A DNA stretch of 64,000 nucleotides from NCBI GenBank assembly GCA_019316985.1, contig CP079215.1, positions 2,542,001-2,606,000 of the forward strand. Direction: 5' to 3'. The notes beneath the pieces were generated by a model. That model worked only from the letters and a program-made list of their open reading frames with translations. It was not told the origin of the DNA and made no database searches. Below are positions 9,301-18,482 of the stretch, piece by piece. Position numbers and translations under genes: made by a program. Numbering within the stretch: position 1 is the stretch's first letter; each line of letters opens with the position of its first letter. This DNA is from Paraniabella defluvii (GTDB lineage Bacteria > Bacteroidota > Bacteroidia > Chitinophagales > Chitinophagaceae).

Positions 9301-11221
9301 AACAGAAAAAGAAGATCTTACCCGTAAGATTACGGCAGTAAAATTTTGAAGAGCCATTATAGTCAGCAAAAAGAGATCGAGCTTTTCATAAAGGAAGCAG
9401 CGCAAAGAATGCTGCTTTTATCCAAAAAGAGTTTTCTTATATCGATTTGGATGCGAAGGCCGCCGCAGCTTATTTATACGGAAGTCCTGCGGGTGTTACA
9501 ATGGTTTCACATGCCGATAATGAAATATTTATTGCGTTTAAAAAACACCTGAAAGCTGATTTTATTGATAAGAAATACCAGGAGTATATGCAGGAGCTCA
9601 AAGATAAGCCTGCTATGTTATGGGCCCTGGTGGAAAGCTGGTTGTACCGCTTTTCCGTAAAAGCGCAGATTGAAATTCCTGCTGACCTGATGATGGAGCT
9701 GACAGCGATGTTAATTACCGAGGGCAGCACGAGGATCGAAGCAGATGACGATCATCATGTGATCGAAATCACAGGTCTTCAGTCTGTGCAACAGGATGGT
9801 AATGTATTTGTACTCGATCATTATCATTGGGTAAGGTTGTTGAAAGATCATGATGCGCATATTGTTCCCCGGTTTTTGCGTTTACAGCAACTCAAGAAAG
9901 AATTGTTGTTGCAGAAAAGTAAGCAACTGAATCTGGAGAACTTTAAAACAGAAGTGCTGACCTCCTTTGTAAGAAACCAGTTAATTAACCAGGTTTACTT
10001 TCCTTTAATCGGCGCCAATTTCGCTAAGCAAATCGGCGAGGCTGGTGATGCCAAGCGAAGTGATAGAAGCGGACTGTTGTTGTTGGTATCACCGCCCGGT
10101 TATGGAAAAACAACATTAATGGAGTATGTAGCCGACCGGCTGGGACTGGTATTCATTAAGATCAATGGTCCTTCTTTGGGGCATACTATTACTTCAGTAG
10201 ATCCTGGTGAGGCAAAGGATGCCGCTGCTAAAAGTGAGTTGCGCAAACTCAACCTGGCTTTGGAAATGGGCGACAATGTGATGTTGTATATCGATGATAT
10301 TCAACATTGCAATACCGAGTTCCTGCAAAATTTATTTCACTGGCAGATGGCCAGCGCCGTATGGATGGTGTTTTTAATAACGAGCCTAAAACCTATGACC
10401 TGAGAGGCAAACGCTTTGCATTGGTAATGGCTGGCAACCCTTACACCGAGTCGGGCGAAATATTTAAGATTCCTGACATGCTCTCCAATAGGGCAGATAT
10501 TTATAACCTGGCTGATATGACTTCGGTAAACAAAGCCCAGTTTGAAATGAGTATGCTGGAGAATGCTTTGATGGCGAATACGCATTTGCGAAAATTGTCT
10601 CAAAGTGGTACGGATAACCTATATAAACTGGTAGCCTATGTACAGGATCCCGAACGGAACCTACCCAATTTAGATGGTAATTTCACCGCTTCGGAAATAC
10701 AGGATTTTATACAGGTGGTAAAGCATGCATTGCAGGTAAGAGCAACGGTATTAAAAGTGAATGAAACCTATATCCAGTCTGCGGGTATAATGGATATGTT
10801 TAGAGAAGAACCACCATTTAAGTTGCAGGGTTCTTATCGTAATATGAATAAGATATTGTCAGCTATCATTCCTATTATGACCGAAGGTGAAGTAACTGAA
10901 CTGGTGGCAAACCATTATAAGAACGAATCGCAAACGCTTACCAAAGACGCGGAAGCCAATCTTTTAAAACTAAAAGAAATTATGGGCTTACTCACACCTG
11001 AAGAAGCCTCACGATGGGAGGATATTAAGAAAGAGTTTAAAAAGTACCGTATGCTGAAGGGCATGGGCGATCAGGATAAGTTCTCGCAGATCATTGCGCA
11101 AATGAACCAGTTTGTGGATGGGCTGGAGGGGATTAAAGAAGTATTGCGGGGAAAACATGAATATAAATTAGTAGCGATTATATACAACAGCTGGTATGGG
11201 ACATATCAAAGCATATTATGA
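6325..11221 (+). CDS. Giant AAA 'DNA repair ATPase' (five frameshifts)
   Basis: Read as one protein of about 1630 residues. The first ~400 residues are beta-rich and propeller-like, the middle (about 400-1000) is coiled coil, and the C-terminal third holds an AAA module with Walker A SPPGYGKTT (near 10090-10116) and Walker B MLYIDDIQ (near 10283-10306). Homologues are annotated 'DNA repair ATPase', but the function is poorly known. Restoring one base near 7525, 8353, 9346, 9405 and 10328 joins all pieces; each is a missing A or T in a short run. Being the last gene after pspA and flotillin points to work at the membrane rather than in DNA repair. Expression probably comes from the promoter at 1782-1813. 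Confidence 0.85.
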
Positions 11222-11762
11222 GCAGATCGTCAAACTACAGGAAACTGAATGGGAGTTTATTGCTGCTCATTTTGAGAAGAAGGTCTTCGCAAAGAACGAG
11301 ATTATTATACAACAAGGTGAAACGGAAAAATATCTTTCATTTGTTGAAACAGGTATTGTCCGGTTTTACATTCCTGGCGATGAAAATGAGCTGACTTTTA
11401 ATTTCAGCTTTGATAAAGAGTTTACCTGTGCCTATGATTCTTTCCTTACTCAAACACCATCTGAGTATGCATTGCAGGCATTAACTAAAACTATTGCCTG
11501 GCAGATATCTTACGACAATCTGCAAAAAGTATATGCAGAAACTAAAGTGGGTAACTATTTAGGGCGCTTTGCTTCCGAAAAACTGTTCCTGGCAAAAAGC
11601 CGGCGGGAATTATCTTTACTGAAATACAACGCCAAAGAGCGGTATTTAAATCTTTTCAGCGAGCAGCCTCGTATCCTGCAGCTTATTCCTTTAAAATTTA
11701 TTGCCTCTTATATAGGGGTAACGCCACAGGGCCTGAGCCGCATCAGAAGGCAAATTACTTAA
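11196..11762 (+). CDS. Crp/Fnr-family transcriptional regulator
   Basis: 188 residues: a cyclic-nucleotide-binding-type beta-barrel (FAKNEIIIQQGETEKYLSFV, then FVETGIVRFY) and a C-terminal winged helix with LKFIASYIGVTPQGLSRIRR as recognition helix. The phosphate-binding cassette of true cAMP receptors is absent, as in most short Bacteroidota members, so the ligand is unknown. The chosen ATG lies 26 bp inside the end of the ATPase gene, implying co-transcription or coupling. It ends in the usual 'SRIRRQI' tail. Confidence 0.88.
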   Translation: MGHIKAYYEQIVKLQETEWEFIAAHFEKKVFAKNEIIIQQGETEKYLSFVETGIVRFYIPGDENELTFNFSFDKEFTCAYDSFLTQTPSEYALQALTKTIAWQISYDNLQKVYAETKVGNYLGRFASEKLFLAKSRRELSLLKYNAKERYLNLFSEQPRILQLIPLKFIASYIGVTPQGLSRIRRQIT

Positions 11763-11817
11763 CATAGGTTCATTGCCAGGCTCCATCATTCTTTAGACCT
11801 TTGAAAAAACTAAAAGA

Positions 11818-12318
11818 ATGATACAGCCCATTTTAGCCTACGCGCATAATATACTGAGGCAGAAGTGCATTGATATTGAAAAAGGCTACTCCGGATTATA
11901 CCAACTTATCGCGGACATGTGGGAAACAATGGAGAACGCCAGTGGTTGCGGGTTAGCAGCGCCCCAAATCGGTTTGCCTGTAAAGCTTTTTGTAGTAGAT
12001 AGTAAAACAACCTTTGAGCATACCAAGGAGGCGGAAAAGGAAATGTATTTTGAAAAGGACGATAAAGGTGTAGTGGAAACGTTTATCAACGCAAGAATCA
12101 TAGAAAGGGCCGGGCATGTATGGGAAGATGAGGAAGGATGCTTAAGTATTCCGGGTTTGTTGCAACCTGTAAAAAGACACTGGATCATTACCATCGAATA
12201 TTACAATCAACATTTTGAACGGCGGAAGCGGACATTCAGTGGTATGACTGCGAGAATGATACAGCATGAATACGATCATACAGAAGGAGTTTTATATCTT
12301 GATTATCTGAAACCCTGA
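11818..12318 (+). CDS. def: Peptide deformylase
   Basis: 166 residues. All three signature motifs are present: GCGLAAPQIG (motif 1), EEGCLSIPG with the metal-binding Cys (motif 2), and QHEYDHTEG with the two metal-binding His and catalytic Glu (motif 3). It removes the formyl group from nascent N-terminal methionine. The length is slightly short but complete. A loop insertion around KEAEKEMYFEKDDKG is typical of class III-like or accessory deformylases; the genome may carry a second copy. Confidence 0.93.
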   Translation: MIQPILAYAHNILRQKCIDIEKGYSGLYQLIADMWETMENASGCGLAAPQIGLPVKLFVVDSKTTFEHTKEAEKEMYFEKDDKGVVETFINARIIERAGHVWEDEEGCLSIPGLLQPVKRHWIITIEYYNQHFERRKRTFSGMTARMIQHEYDHTEGVLYLDYLKP

Positions 12319-12582
12319 CAAGAAAAATAATGGAATCAAAGCTCAAAAAAGTGATGAAAGGGCAAATTCACCCCAAATATCCCATGAAGTTTATGTAGAA
12401 TACATTTAACCGTTACCAGAACAAAGCAGCGCCATCAGGCGGTTGCTGCATTAACCAGATATTATGACCAGCTTTTATTAATTTCGGTTAATAGAATGTA
12501 GAAATGATTTACAGGCAATTCCGGTTATAAGAATTTAAAAAATAACACGACACAAAACTGATCATCAACAAATATCACGCAA
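12319..12582. other. Intergenic, no convincing gene
   Basis: 264 bp. A 22-codon reading frame starting at 12331 (ATGGAATCAAAGCTC) is too short to judge, and a weak GC hairpin lies near 12430. Nothing else is seen. Confidence 0.4.
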
Positions 12583-12837
12583 ATGGAGCAACGGAAATTA
12601 ACCGAACTAACAGATGAGGAATTATTACAGGCCGCTAAAAAAATGAAGTCTGAGGCCGCGATCAATGCAGGATTTATTGGCTTTTTAATAGGCATTATAT
12701 TTTACAGCGTTGTGAAAAATGGCTTTGGCTTTTTCTTACTGATACCGTTGTTTCTCATATACAAATTGATCAATAATAAACCAAAATATAATAAACAAGA
12801 GGTGGAGCGGCTTTTAAAAGAGCGGAATTTGAAATAG
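12583..12837 (+). CDS. Small two-segment membrane protein
   Basis: 84 residues: a charged N-terminal helix (ELTDEELLQAAKKMKSEA), two hydrophobic stretches (about 28-45 and 48-64) and a charged C-terminal helix ending in LLKERNLK. This layout is common in Chitinophagaceae small membrane proteins of unknown role. It is followed after 27 bp by a secreted protein gene, so the two may be co-transcribed. Confidence 0.7.
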   Translation: MEQRKLTELTDEELLQAAKKMKSEAAINAGFIGFLIGIIFYSVVKNGFGFFLLIPLFLIYKLINNKPKYNKQEVERLLKERNLK

Positions 12838-12864
12838 AACAATTCCATATAAACATGAACCAGG

Positions 12865-13735
12865 ATGAAAGTATGTTCAATATTGTTATTGCTTTTTGGT
12901 TTGCTCCACGCATCAGCACAAACAAGCTATTCAGGATGTATTGATAAGTATCCTATTGAGTTAGTAACCTATATTTTCTCTGATGGTGATGCAAGAGCCA
13001 TTTATGCCTATACTAATTATGATGAACCTATCGTAATTAACGGCACACTTAAACAAAAGCAGTTGGTGCTGTATGAGAAAGATAGCGCCGGTAAAAATAA
13101 AGCAACCCTGACTTTCATAAATTTTGATGCAAAAAGCATGCTGTTAGAAGGCGTATGGAAAGATCTAAGATCTGATAAACAGTTTAAAATTATTCTTACA
13201 AAAAGGTTTGACATTGACTACGGGGAGAATATCGAATGGGCAAACCGTGAAATTATTCAATCTGAATCTTTAAAGGACCAGTATTTCAAATTGATTATTT
13301 CTAAAGAAAAGGGTGATTTTTACGCAAAAGTGACCGGGGTGAAGATCATGGAAAAGAAAACGGATAAATTAATTCAGCAAATAAACTTTGAGTGCCAGCT
13401 TTGGGGATTGGACAATGCAGTGTTGGAGATTATAACTTCGACGGTATCGGAGACTTTTCGGTATTTGAGCAGAGTTATGCAGGACCTAATACATCAAGCT
13501 TATATTTCCTTAATAATCCTAAAACACGCAAATATTTTAATAGTGGTTTCAGTGGCACTTCGTTATCTTTTGATAAAGATAAAAAAGAATTTACGAACAC
13601 AACCAATGTTGCGCCGGCAATAGCCATATGAACGCCGAATATAAAGTTGTGAAAAATAAGATGGTTTTAGTTAAAAAGGTATGCCTGGAGTATGATGAAA
13701 AGCTTGAAGACTTTAAGCGGGTAAAATGCAACTAA
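12865..13735 (+). CDS. Secreted XAC2610-like protein (two frameshifts)
   Basis: Signal peptide MKVCSILLLLFGLLHASAQ, then a beta-rich domain. After restoring the frame near 13410 the sequence reads VGDYNFDGIGDFSVFE, an FG-GAP-like Asp-rich calcium-loop motif, then YAGPNTSSLYFLNN. A second shift near 13603 restores CCAGNSHMNAEYKVV and the true end LEYDEKLEDFKRVKCN. This C-terminal pattern matches XAC2610-type proteins of unknown function found in many Bacteroidota. About 289 residues in total. Predicted periplasmic or surface-exposed; the role is not known. Confidence 0.72.
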
Positions 13736-13857
13736 CAAAAACGATCGGATTCAAACCCTGTAATTCGGATATTTCTTTTTGACTACAACATTCTGAACTT
13801 CGGCTACAACTGTTTTTTGAATGGTACGGAATTTTGTTCCAACAAAAACAAAGTAAA

Positions 13858-14731
13858 ATGAAAATATTTGTAACAGGGGCTTCAGGCTTCATCGGTTCTG
13901 CAGTAAGCAGGAATTGATTGGTGCAGGGCACCAGGTAGTGGGTTTAGCACGCTCAAACGAATCGGCAAAAAAATACACGATGCAGGAGCAACAGTTTTGA
14001 TGGGCGACCTTACTGATGTGGAAGTATTAAAACAAGGGGCATTAAACGCCGATGGTGTTATACACACAGGTTTTTTCCATGACTTTGCCCAGTATGAAAA
14101 AGCGGCGGCAATAGATCAAAATGCTATTAATACTATGGGCGAAGTCTTGATAGGTACAGATAAGCCCCTGGTAGTATCGGCTGGTATTTTAGGTTTACCC
14201 TTTCACGATGGGTTTGTAACTGAAGAAAGTGTAGCCAAGTATTCCATTCGTTTTTCGGAGGCAGCGGCCTTAGCCCTGGCAGAAAAAAAGCGTCAATGCT
14301 TCAGTTGTTCGTTTGTCCCCATCCGTACATGATAAAGGCGATCATGGATTTATCCCTTTCATTATCTCCCAGGCACGTAAAAACGGCGTTTCAGCCTATC
14401 CGGGAATGGTGCTAATCGCTGGTCTGCCGTACACCGCTTGGATGCCGCAAAATTATTTCGCTTAGCCGCGGAAAAAGCAGCAAAAGGCGCTTTATATAAT
14501 GCAGTGGGCGATACCGGCATTGAAATTAAAAGAGTGGCCGAATTGATAGGTGAAAATCTTAACCTGCCCCTGGCGTCTTTATCAGAAGAAGAAACCGCAA
14601 CGCATTTTGAATGGATGAGTCGTTTTATAACGTTTGATAGCCCTGCTACCAATATCAAAACAAAGGAGCAGCTGGGCTGGCAGCCCCAACACATAGGATT
14701 GTTAGAGGATATGCAACAAAATTATTTTTAG
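13858..14731 (+). CDS. SDR / NAD-dependent epimerase-like oxidoreductase (several frameshifts)
   Basis: An extended short-chain dehydrogenase of about 290 residues starting at ATG 13858. The Rossmann nucleotide-binding loop is [11 protein letters not shown]. Further family marks are [20 protein letters not shown] and, near the C terminus, [18 protein letters not shown]. Shifts lie near 13905, in the A-run 13967-13973 and near 14290; once repaired, [20 protein letters not shown] joins the halves. The expected YxxxK catalytic pair is replaced by a Ser/Lys-containing stretch, as in atypical SDR groups. Substrate unknown. Confidence 0.8.
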
Positions 14732-14864
14732 TGTGAAAGCGTTGCATAAAATATATTTACGTAACAGCAATTGGTAGCAGATGAATTGGTAACTAAACAT
14801 GTGATGGTAACGCTCAGAACCGGATCAGCGAGTGAGCTCAATTCAATTATTCTAAAATGGTAGT

Positions 14865-15788
14865 ATGGAGCAAAATCAAACAGTAAGAATAAAAACCATC
14901 AGCGAATTCCACCAATTGAGAGGGTTGCCCAAGCCCGATCATCCGCTGATCAGTATTGTAGACTATGCTTCCATAAAGCGTCCTGCTGACACCAGCAATG
15001 TAAACTGGATCTTTGATTTTTACCAAATCTCGGTTAAACGGGGCATTGATGGCACTATGAAGTACGGGCAGCAGGAGTATGTTTTTAGTTTTAATGAAGG
15101 TGTTATGTTTTTTATTGCGCCTAACCAGGTTTTTAAAATTCAGGTAGGCAATCATGCCACAACAGCACGTTCCGGGTGGATGTTGCTTATTCACCCGGAT
15201 TTCTTTTGGAATACCTCATTAGCTAAAAATATCAAGCGATACGAGTTTTTGATTACTCGGTAAATGAAGCCTTGTTTCTTTCAAATAGGGAAAAAAACGT
15301 TGAATGGAATTATTGACAATATCCGGCAAGAGTATCATTCCAATATTGACCAATTTAGTAAGCAGATCATTGTTTCACATATTGAAGCCTTACTTAATTA
15401 TTCTGAAAGATTTTATCACCGGCAGTTTATTGTAAGAGAAAAAGCCAATCACCAGATATTGGAAAGGTTGGAGGATTTGCTTACCCGCTATTTTGATAAC
15501 GAAGAGCTGCTATCAAAAGGCCTGCCGACAGTGCAGCATATTGCAGAAACCTTAAACGTATCGCCCAAGTATTTAAGCGGCTTATTGAAAGTGCTTACTG
15601 GTCAAAGTACACAGCAGCATATACACGACAAGCTGATAGAAAAAGCTAAAGAGAAATTATCTACTACCCATTTATCGGTCAGCGAAATTGCTTACGAGCT
15701 GGGCTTTGAGCATTCCCAGTCATTTAGCAAGCTTTTCAAAACAAAAACAAAGTTGTCACCATTGGAGTTCAGGCAATCGTTTAGCTGA
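14865..15788 (+). CDS. AraC-family regulator (two compensating frameshifts)
   Basis: Looks like two neighbouring genes in the same frame separated by a TAA at 15261-15263, but is one gene of about 307 residues. Between 15246 and 15297 another frame continues smoothly (YEFFDYSVNEALFLSNREK), so a missing T near 15250 is undone by an extra A in the run 15291-15297. The N-terminal half is a cupin-like sensing domain; the C-terminal half has two HTH motifs, VQHIAETLNVSPKYLSGLLK and LSVSEIAYELGFEHSQSFSK. It may control the SDR gene 130 bp upstream (inference). Confidence 0.85.
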
Positions 15789-16162
15789 ACAAGGAAGTCT
15801 TTTAGTTGGAACTGCGGCTAGTTGGCTAAAGTGGTTGACTTATATATACTATTTAAGCGGCTGTAGCATTTTAAATTATTACATTCTAAATCAACGAATA
15901 GGCTATTCGTGTTTTTCGTTTCCTTACAACAGCACAGCTTGCTGTTAGGCAACATAAATATTAGTTGCTCTTGTCGTGCCATATCCTGTAGGGACAGTAT
16001 ATTTATAGGCGAATAGAATGCACATAGCCAGAATGACTGGGTTTCGGGCTTCGAAAGAGCATTTGTATCAACTAAAAAAATAACCGGAACACCTGATGAA
16101 ATATAGCAGCGGCAGATTAATATTGGCAAGAAGATGAAAGGATTATGATATTAACTTTATAA
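15789..16162. other. Intergenic, possible dispersed-repeat remnant
   Basis: 374 bp without a convincing gene. Around 15978-16015 the text CCTGTAGGGACAGTATATTT followed by TATAGGCGAAT resembles the GTAGGGAC...ATATTTATAG dispersed repeats of Bacteroidota, in degenerate form. The palindrome-like ACAGCACAGCTTGCTGT lies near 15930. Confidence 0.3.
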
Positions 16163-16467
16163 ATGAATAAGTTAGCCATAATGAAAGTTGCATGTAATAA
16201 ATGTTTACCCCTGAAGCAAATTGAGATACCAGACTTTACTCAGGCTGAAAAAAACAGGCTATTGGAATTGACAATTCAATCTGCCATGCTTTCGATAAAA
16301 TACATCACAGATAATTATGCAGTTAGTTATCGTGATGCTAAATTTATGGTAAACCATATTAACAAAATCAATGGCCATTGCAACCGTTGTAATTTTGAGA
16401 AACTTGAAGGAGAGTATATCGAATGCGCGAGATGTGAGGCATTGAATTTTAATTGGAAAAAAGCTAA
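16163..16467 (+). CDS. Cys-rich zinc-ribbon-like small protein
   Basis: About 101 residues with CNKC near the N terminus and CNRC...CARC near the C terminus, the spacing of a zinc ribbon. As written the frame runs on to 16552 and overlaps the next gene by 80 bp with poor-looking residues. Adding one A to the run 16457-16462 gives NWKKS and a stop at 16467, 5 bp before the DUF2625 gene; I prefer that end. Family not recognised. It is probably co-transcribed with the secreted protein that follows. Confidence 0.55.
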
Positions 16468-16472
16468 TCTAC

Positions 16473-17218
16473 ATGAAAAGCATGTTTATAGTAATAACAT
16501 TCTCGTTATCCACTTTTCAAATATTCGGACAAGCTCCCATGCGTACTCTTGAGCAACTTATTGATATAACAGATCCCGGATGGCCATTGGTAAAGCAATG
16601 GATCGGCGCTGCGAAAAATAAGGTAGAAGTATTACCTGTAGATACGACAAAAGCAAAAGAAGCATTGTATAAAACCCAGGTTACAACCCGTTCCTCAATG
16701 GGTGCAGTTATTTATATGACAGGCGGAATATTAGTTGACGACGGGTGGATACGAATACTCGGTTCAGGAAGCGAAAAGCTGAGCAGATCTTTGCCGGAAT
16801 GGAACAAAGGAAAAGCATTTAAACAGTTTGGAGAGCAGCCTCCATTTTTATTGATTGCCGACGATGTATTAGGTGGCTTCTTTATGATTAACGGAGGCGG
16901 TTTGGGCAGCGCCCTGGGAAAGCTTTATTATTTAAGCCCCGATAATTTAGAATATGAACCGTTAGATCTCACCTATACAGAGTTCTTACACTTTTGCTTT
17001 AATAACGGTCTGGAAGAATTTTACAAAGGTTATCGCTGGCGCAACTGGAGAACCGATGTATCAAAACTTACCGGAGATCGGGTCTTTAGTTTTTTCCTCA
17101 TCTCTGGTCAAAATACATGATTAATTTATCTGGGATATTAGGCAAACCTGTGATTCTGACACCGGAAAACGACCCGGCAATCATTCTGGTAAGTGTGATA
17201 AACAACAAAATAGATTAA
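16473..17218 (+). CDS. Secreted DUF2625 protein (one frameshift)
   Basis: A signal peptide (MFIVITFSLSTFQIFGQ) precedes a DUF2625 domain with the family's hallmark segments RTLEQLIDITDPGWPLV, YKTQVTTRSSMGAVIY, DDGWIRILGSGS and LLIADDVLGGFFMINGG. In most genomes DUF2625 is cytoplasmic, so the signal peptide is notable. The T-run near 17090-17095 lacks one T; repaired, the protein continues as FFPHLWSKYMINLSGILG and stops at 17218, about 248 residues. The family's function is unknown. Confidence 0.82.
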
Positions 17219-17349
17219 TTCTGATATACCGGAAATAAGGAAACTGTAACGTACATGTCGACTATTTCAGCCAACTCATGACTTGATGATGAAAAATTCG
17301 TGTTGAAGCTCAATGCACATCTAAGAAAGCTATTCCCCTCTAAGCCAAT

Positions 17350-17636
17350 TTAGCTAACTTTTTTCTTGGTATTACCTTTCTTCAAAATAACTTTTTCTGG
17401 AAGGAAATCCCGTGGTGATAAAATGAAATAATCGGCTAGTAGGTTAACTAGTAGGTTAATATGAGTAAGATTATACTTCGCCCTGTTGTTCGTGCTCTCA
17501 ATATTGCCGATGAATGATTTTGATTTTCCTATGATATTACCAATATCATCTTGCGAGAGATGCTTACTTTTTCTTAAGTCTCTGACAAAATCAATTACGC
17601 ATTGCTCAATGGGGATATATGTTCCTGCTCATTCAT
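17350..17636 (-). CDS. Short XRE-type HTH protein (one frameshift)
   Basis: Found by reading the minus strand. With one C restored in the G/C run at 17612-17615, ATG 17636 opens a 95-residue frame: MNEQEHISP then IEQCVIDFVRDLRKSKHLSQ, DDIGNIIGKSKSFIGNIE, STNNRAKYNLTHINLLV, LLADYFILSPRDFLPEK and a basic tail. This is a Cro-like HTH (LSQDDIGNIIGKSKSFIGNI) of the kind common as lone regulators in Sphingobacteria and Chitinophagaceae. The length is an exact multiple of three after repair, which supports the call. Confidence 0.62.
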
Positions 17637-17639
17637 TCA

Positions 17640-18182
17640 TCCGAAACAAGGAAAGAATAAAAAAATATGCACATACATGTGTGTGCGATATTGGCTCATA
17701 TACTCGAGCGCCATTATGCGCCCATGGCCCGCCACCCCGGCGCGGATAAGTTTACCATTAGTGTGGAGCTCATTGTTTTCATAATTAAAGAGGCTTTTGC
17801 CGCTGAAGCAAAACCAGCGCCGCAAAGCTGCAATTACCAAAGGGTTTGGGATGCCGGCAGCATCGTTGGCTATGATGTAGCGGGGAGCGCTACTCAGGTT
17901 GTTGCCGTTATTGCGGATGCGGCGGGGAGGATTATTACGGCTTTTACGGGAGTGATGGGGATCCTCCGCTCCACTACGTTACGGTCGGGATGACGGTAAT
18001 AAGTGAATCGAGCAACTACTATGATTTGCTTTTTCAACCTTTTTCTTGATAAAAGGTGGAGAAAAAATCATCCGGTAGCTATCGGGAGCGGCTTTTTAAC
18101 GGCTTACGCAATTGTTTTCTTAACGCCATTTTTTCAAGGCCGGTCCTGCATCTTGCCATAGCTTGAGCTATATTCTTCTATC
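17640..18182. other. Accessory stretch without a clear gene
   Basis: Reading frames here on both strands (for example 17667-17993 plus and 17637-17840 minus) have no recognisable family. A near-palindromic TGCACATACATGTGTGTGC lies at about 17667-17686. Several AT-stem hairpins follow near 18040-18060, and ATAGCTTGAGCTAT sits near 18161-18174. It reads like the remains of a mobile or recombined segment, but no transposase or integrase was seen. Confidence 0.35.
17960..17998 (+). repeat. Dispersed repeat copy 1 (CGGGATGACGGT type)
   Basis: CCTCCGCTCCACTACGTTAC followed by GGTCGGGATGACGGT. A related copy lies at 18408-18448. Such GC-rich intergenic elements ending in CGGGATGACGG are widespread in Chitinophagaceae. 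Confidence 0.45.
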
Positions 18183-18276
18183 AGTAACTGCATGAGGCAC
18201 CTATTTTTGTTCGGTGGTGCGAAGGCACCAAACGCCGTAAGGCGGAAGAACAAAAATCAGTGCCGGTGCAGTTACT
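18183..18276. ncRNA. 94-nt highly structured element (candidate RNA or DNA hairpin)
   Basis: A nested perfect structure: AGTAACTGCA (18183-18192) pairs with 18267-18276, GGCAC (18196-18200) with 18260-18264, and ATTTTTGTTC (18203-18212) with 18248-18257. These give 25 bp in three blocks separated by small internal loops. The closed end carries two hairpins, GGTGC-GAAG-GCACC (18216-18229) and CGCC-GTAA-GGCG (18233-18244), the latter with a GNRA tetraloop. A further CGCCC/GGGCG hairpin follows at 18277-18290. It could be a structured RNA, a repeat-element end or a transfer origin. Strand and function are undetermined. Confidence 0.5.
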
Positions 18277-18407
18277 CGCCCCGCCGGGCGTGGAGGCAAA
18301 ACTAACACAGACTGCATTGTGGCAAATTATGGACACACCTTGCATATTGATGATTATTTACAAGAAGGGGAAAAGATGGAATAGGAAAAAGCAGTTGTTA
18401 ACAGGAT

Positions 18408-18448
18408 AGATCCCTCAGCTACGCTGCGCTCCGTTCGGGATGACGGTC
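18408..18448 (+). repeat. Dispersed repeat copy 2 (CGGGATGACGGT type)
   Basis: GATCCCTCAGCTACGCTGCG followed by CTCCGTTCGGGATGACGGT. It shares the CTCCG...CGGGATGACGGT core with the copy at 17960-17998, and the two flank the structured element. Confidence 0.45.
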
Positions 18449-18482
18449 CTAATGAAGCATTCAGCAATAAAAGCATCCACTC

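Noticed and set aside
15264..15788. Separate second AraC gene
   Set aside because: Same protein as 14865-15263; two compensating frameshifts explain the stop between them.
17667..17993. 108-codon plus-strand frame near the structured element
   Set aside because: No family, runs into the dispersed repeat, and an overlapping minus-strand frame looks equally (im)plausible.
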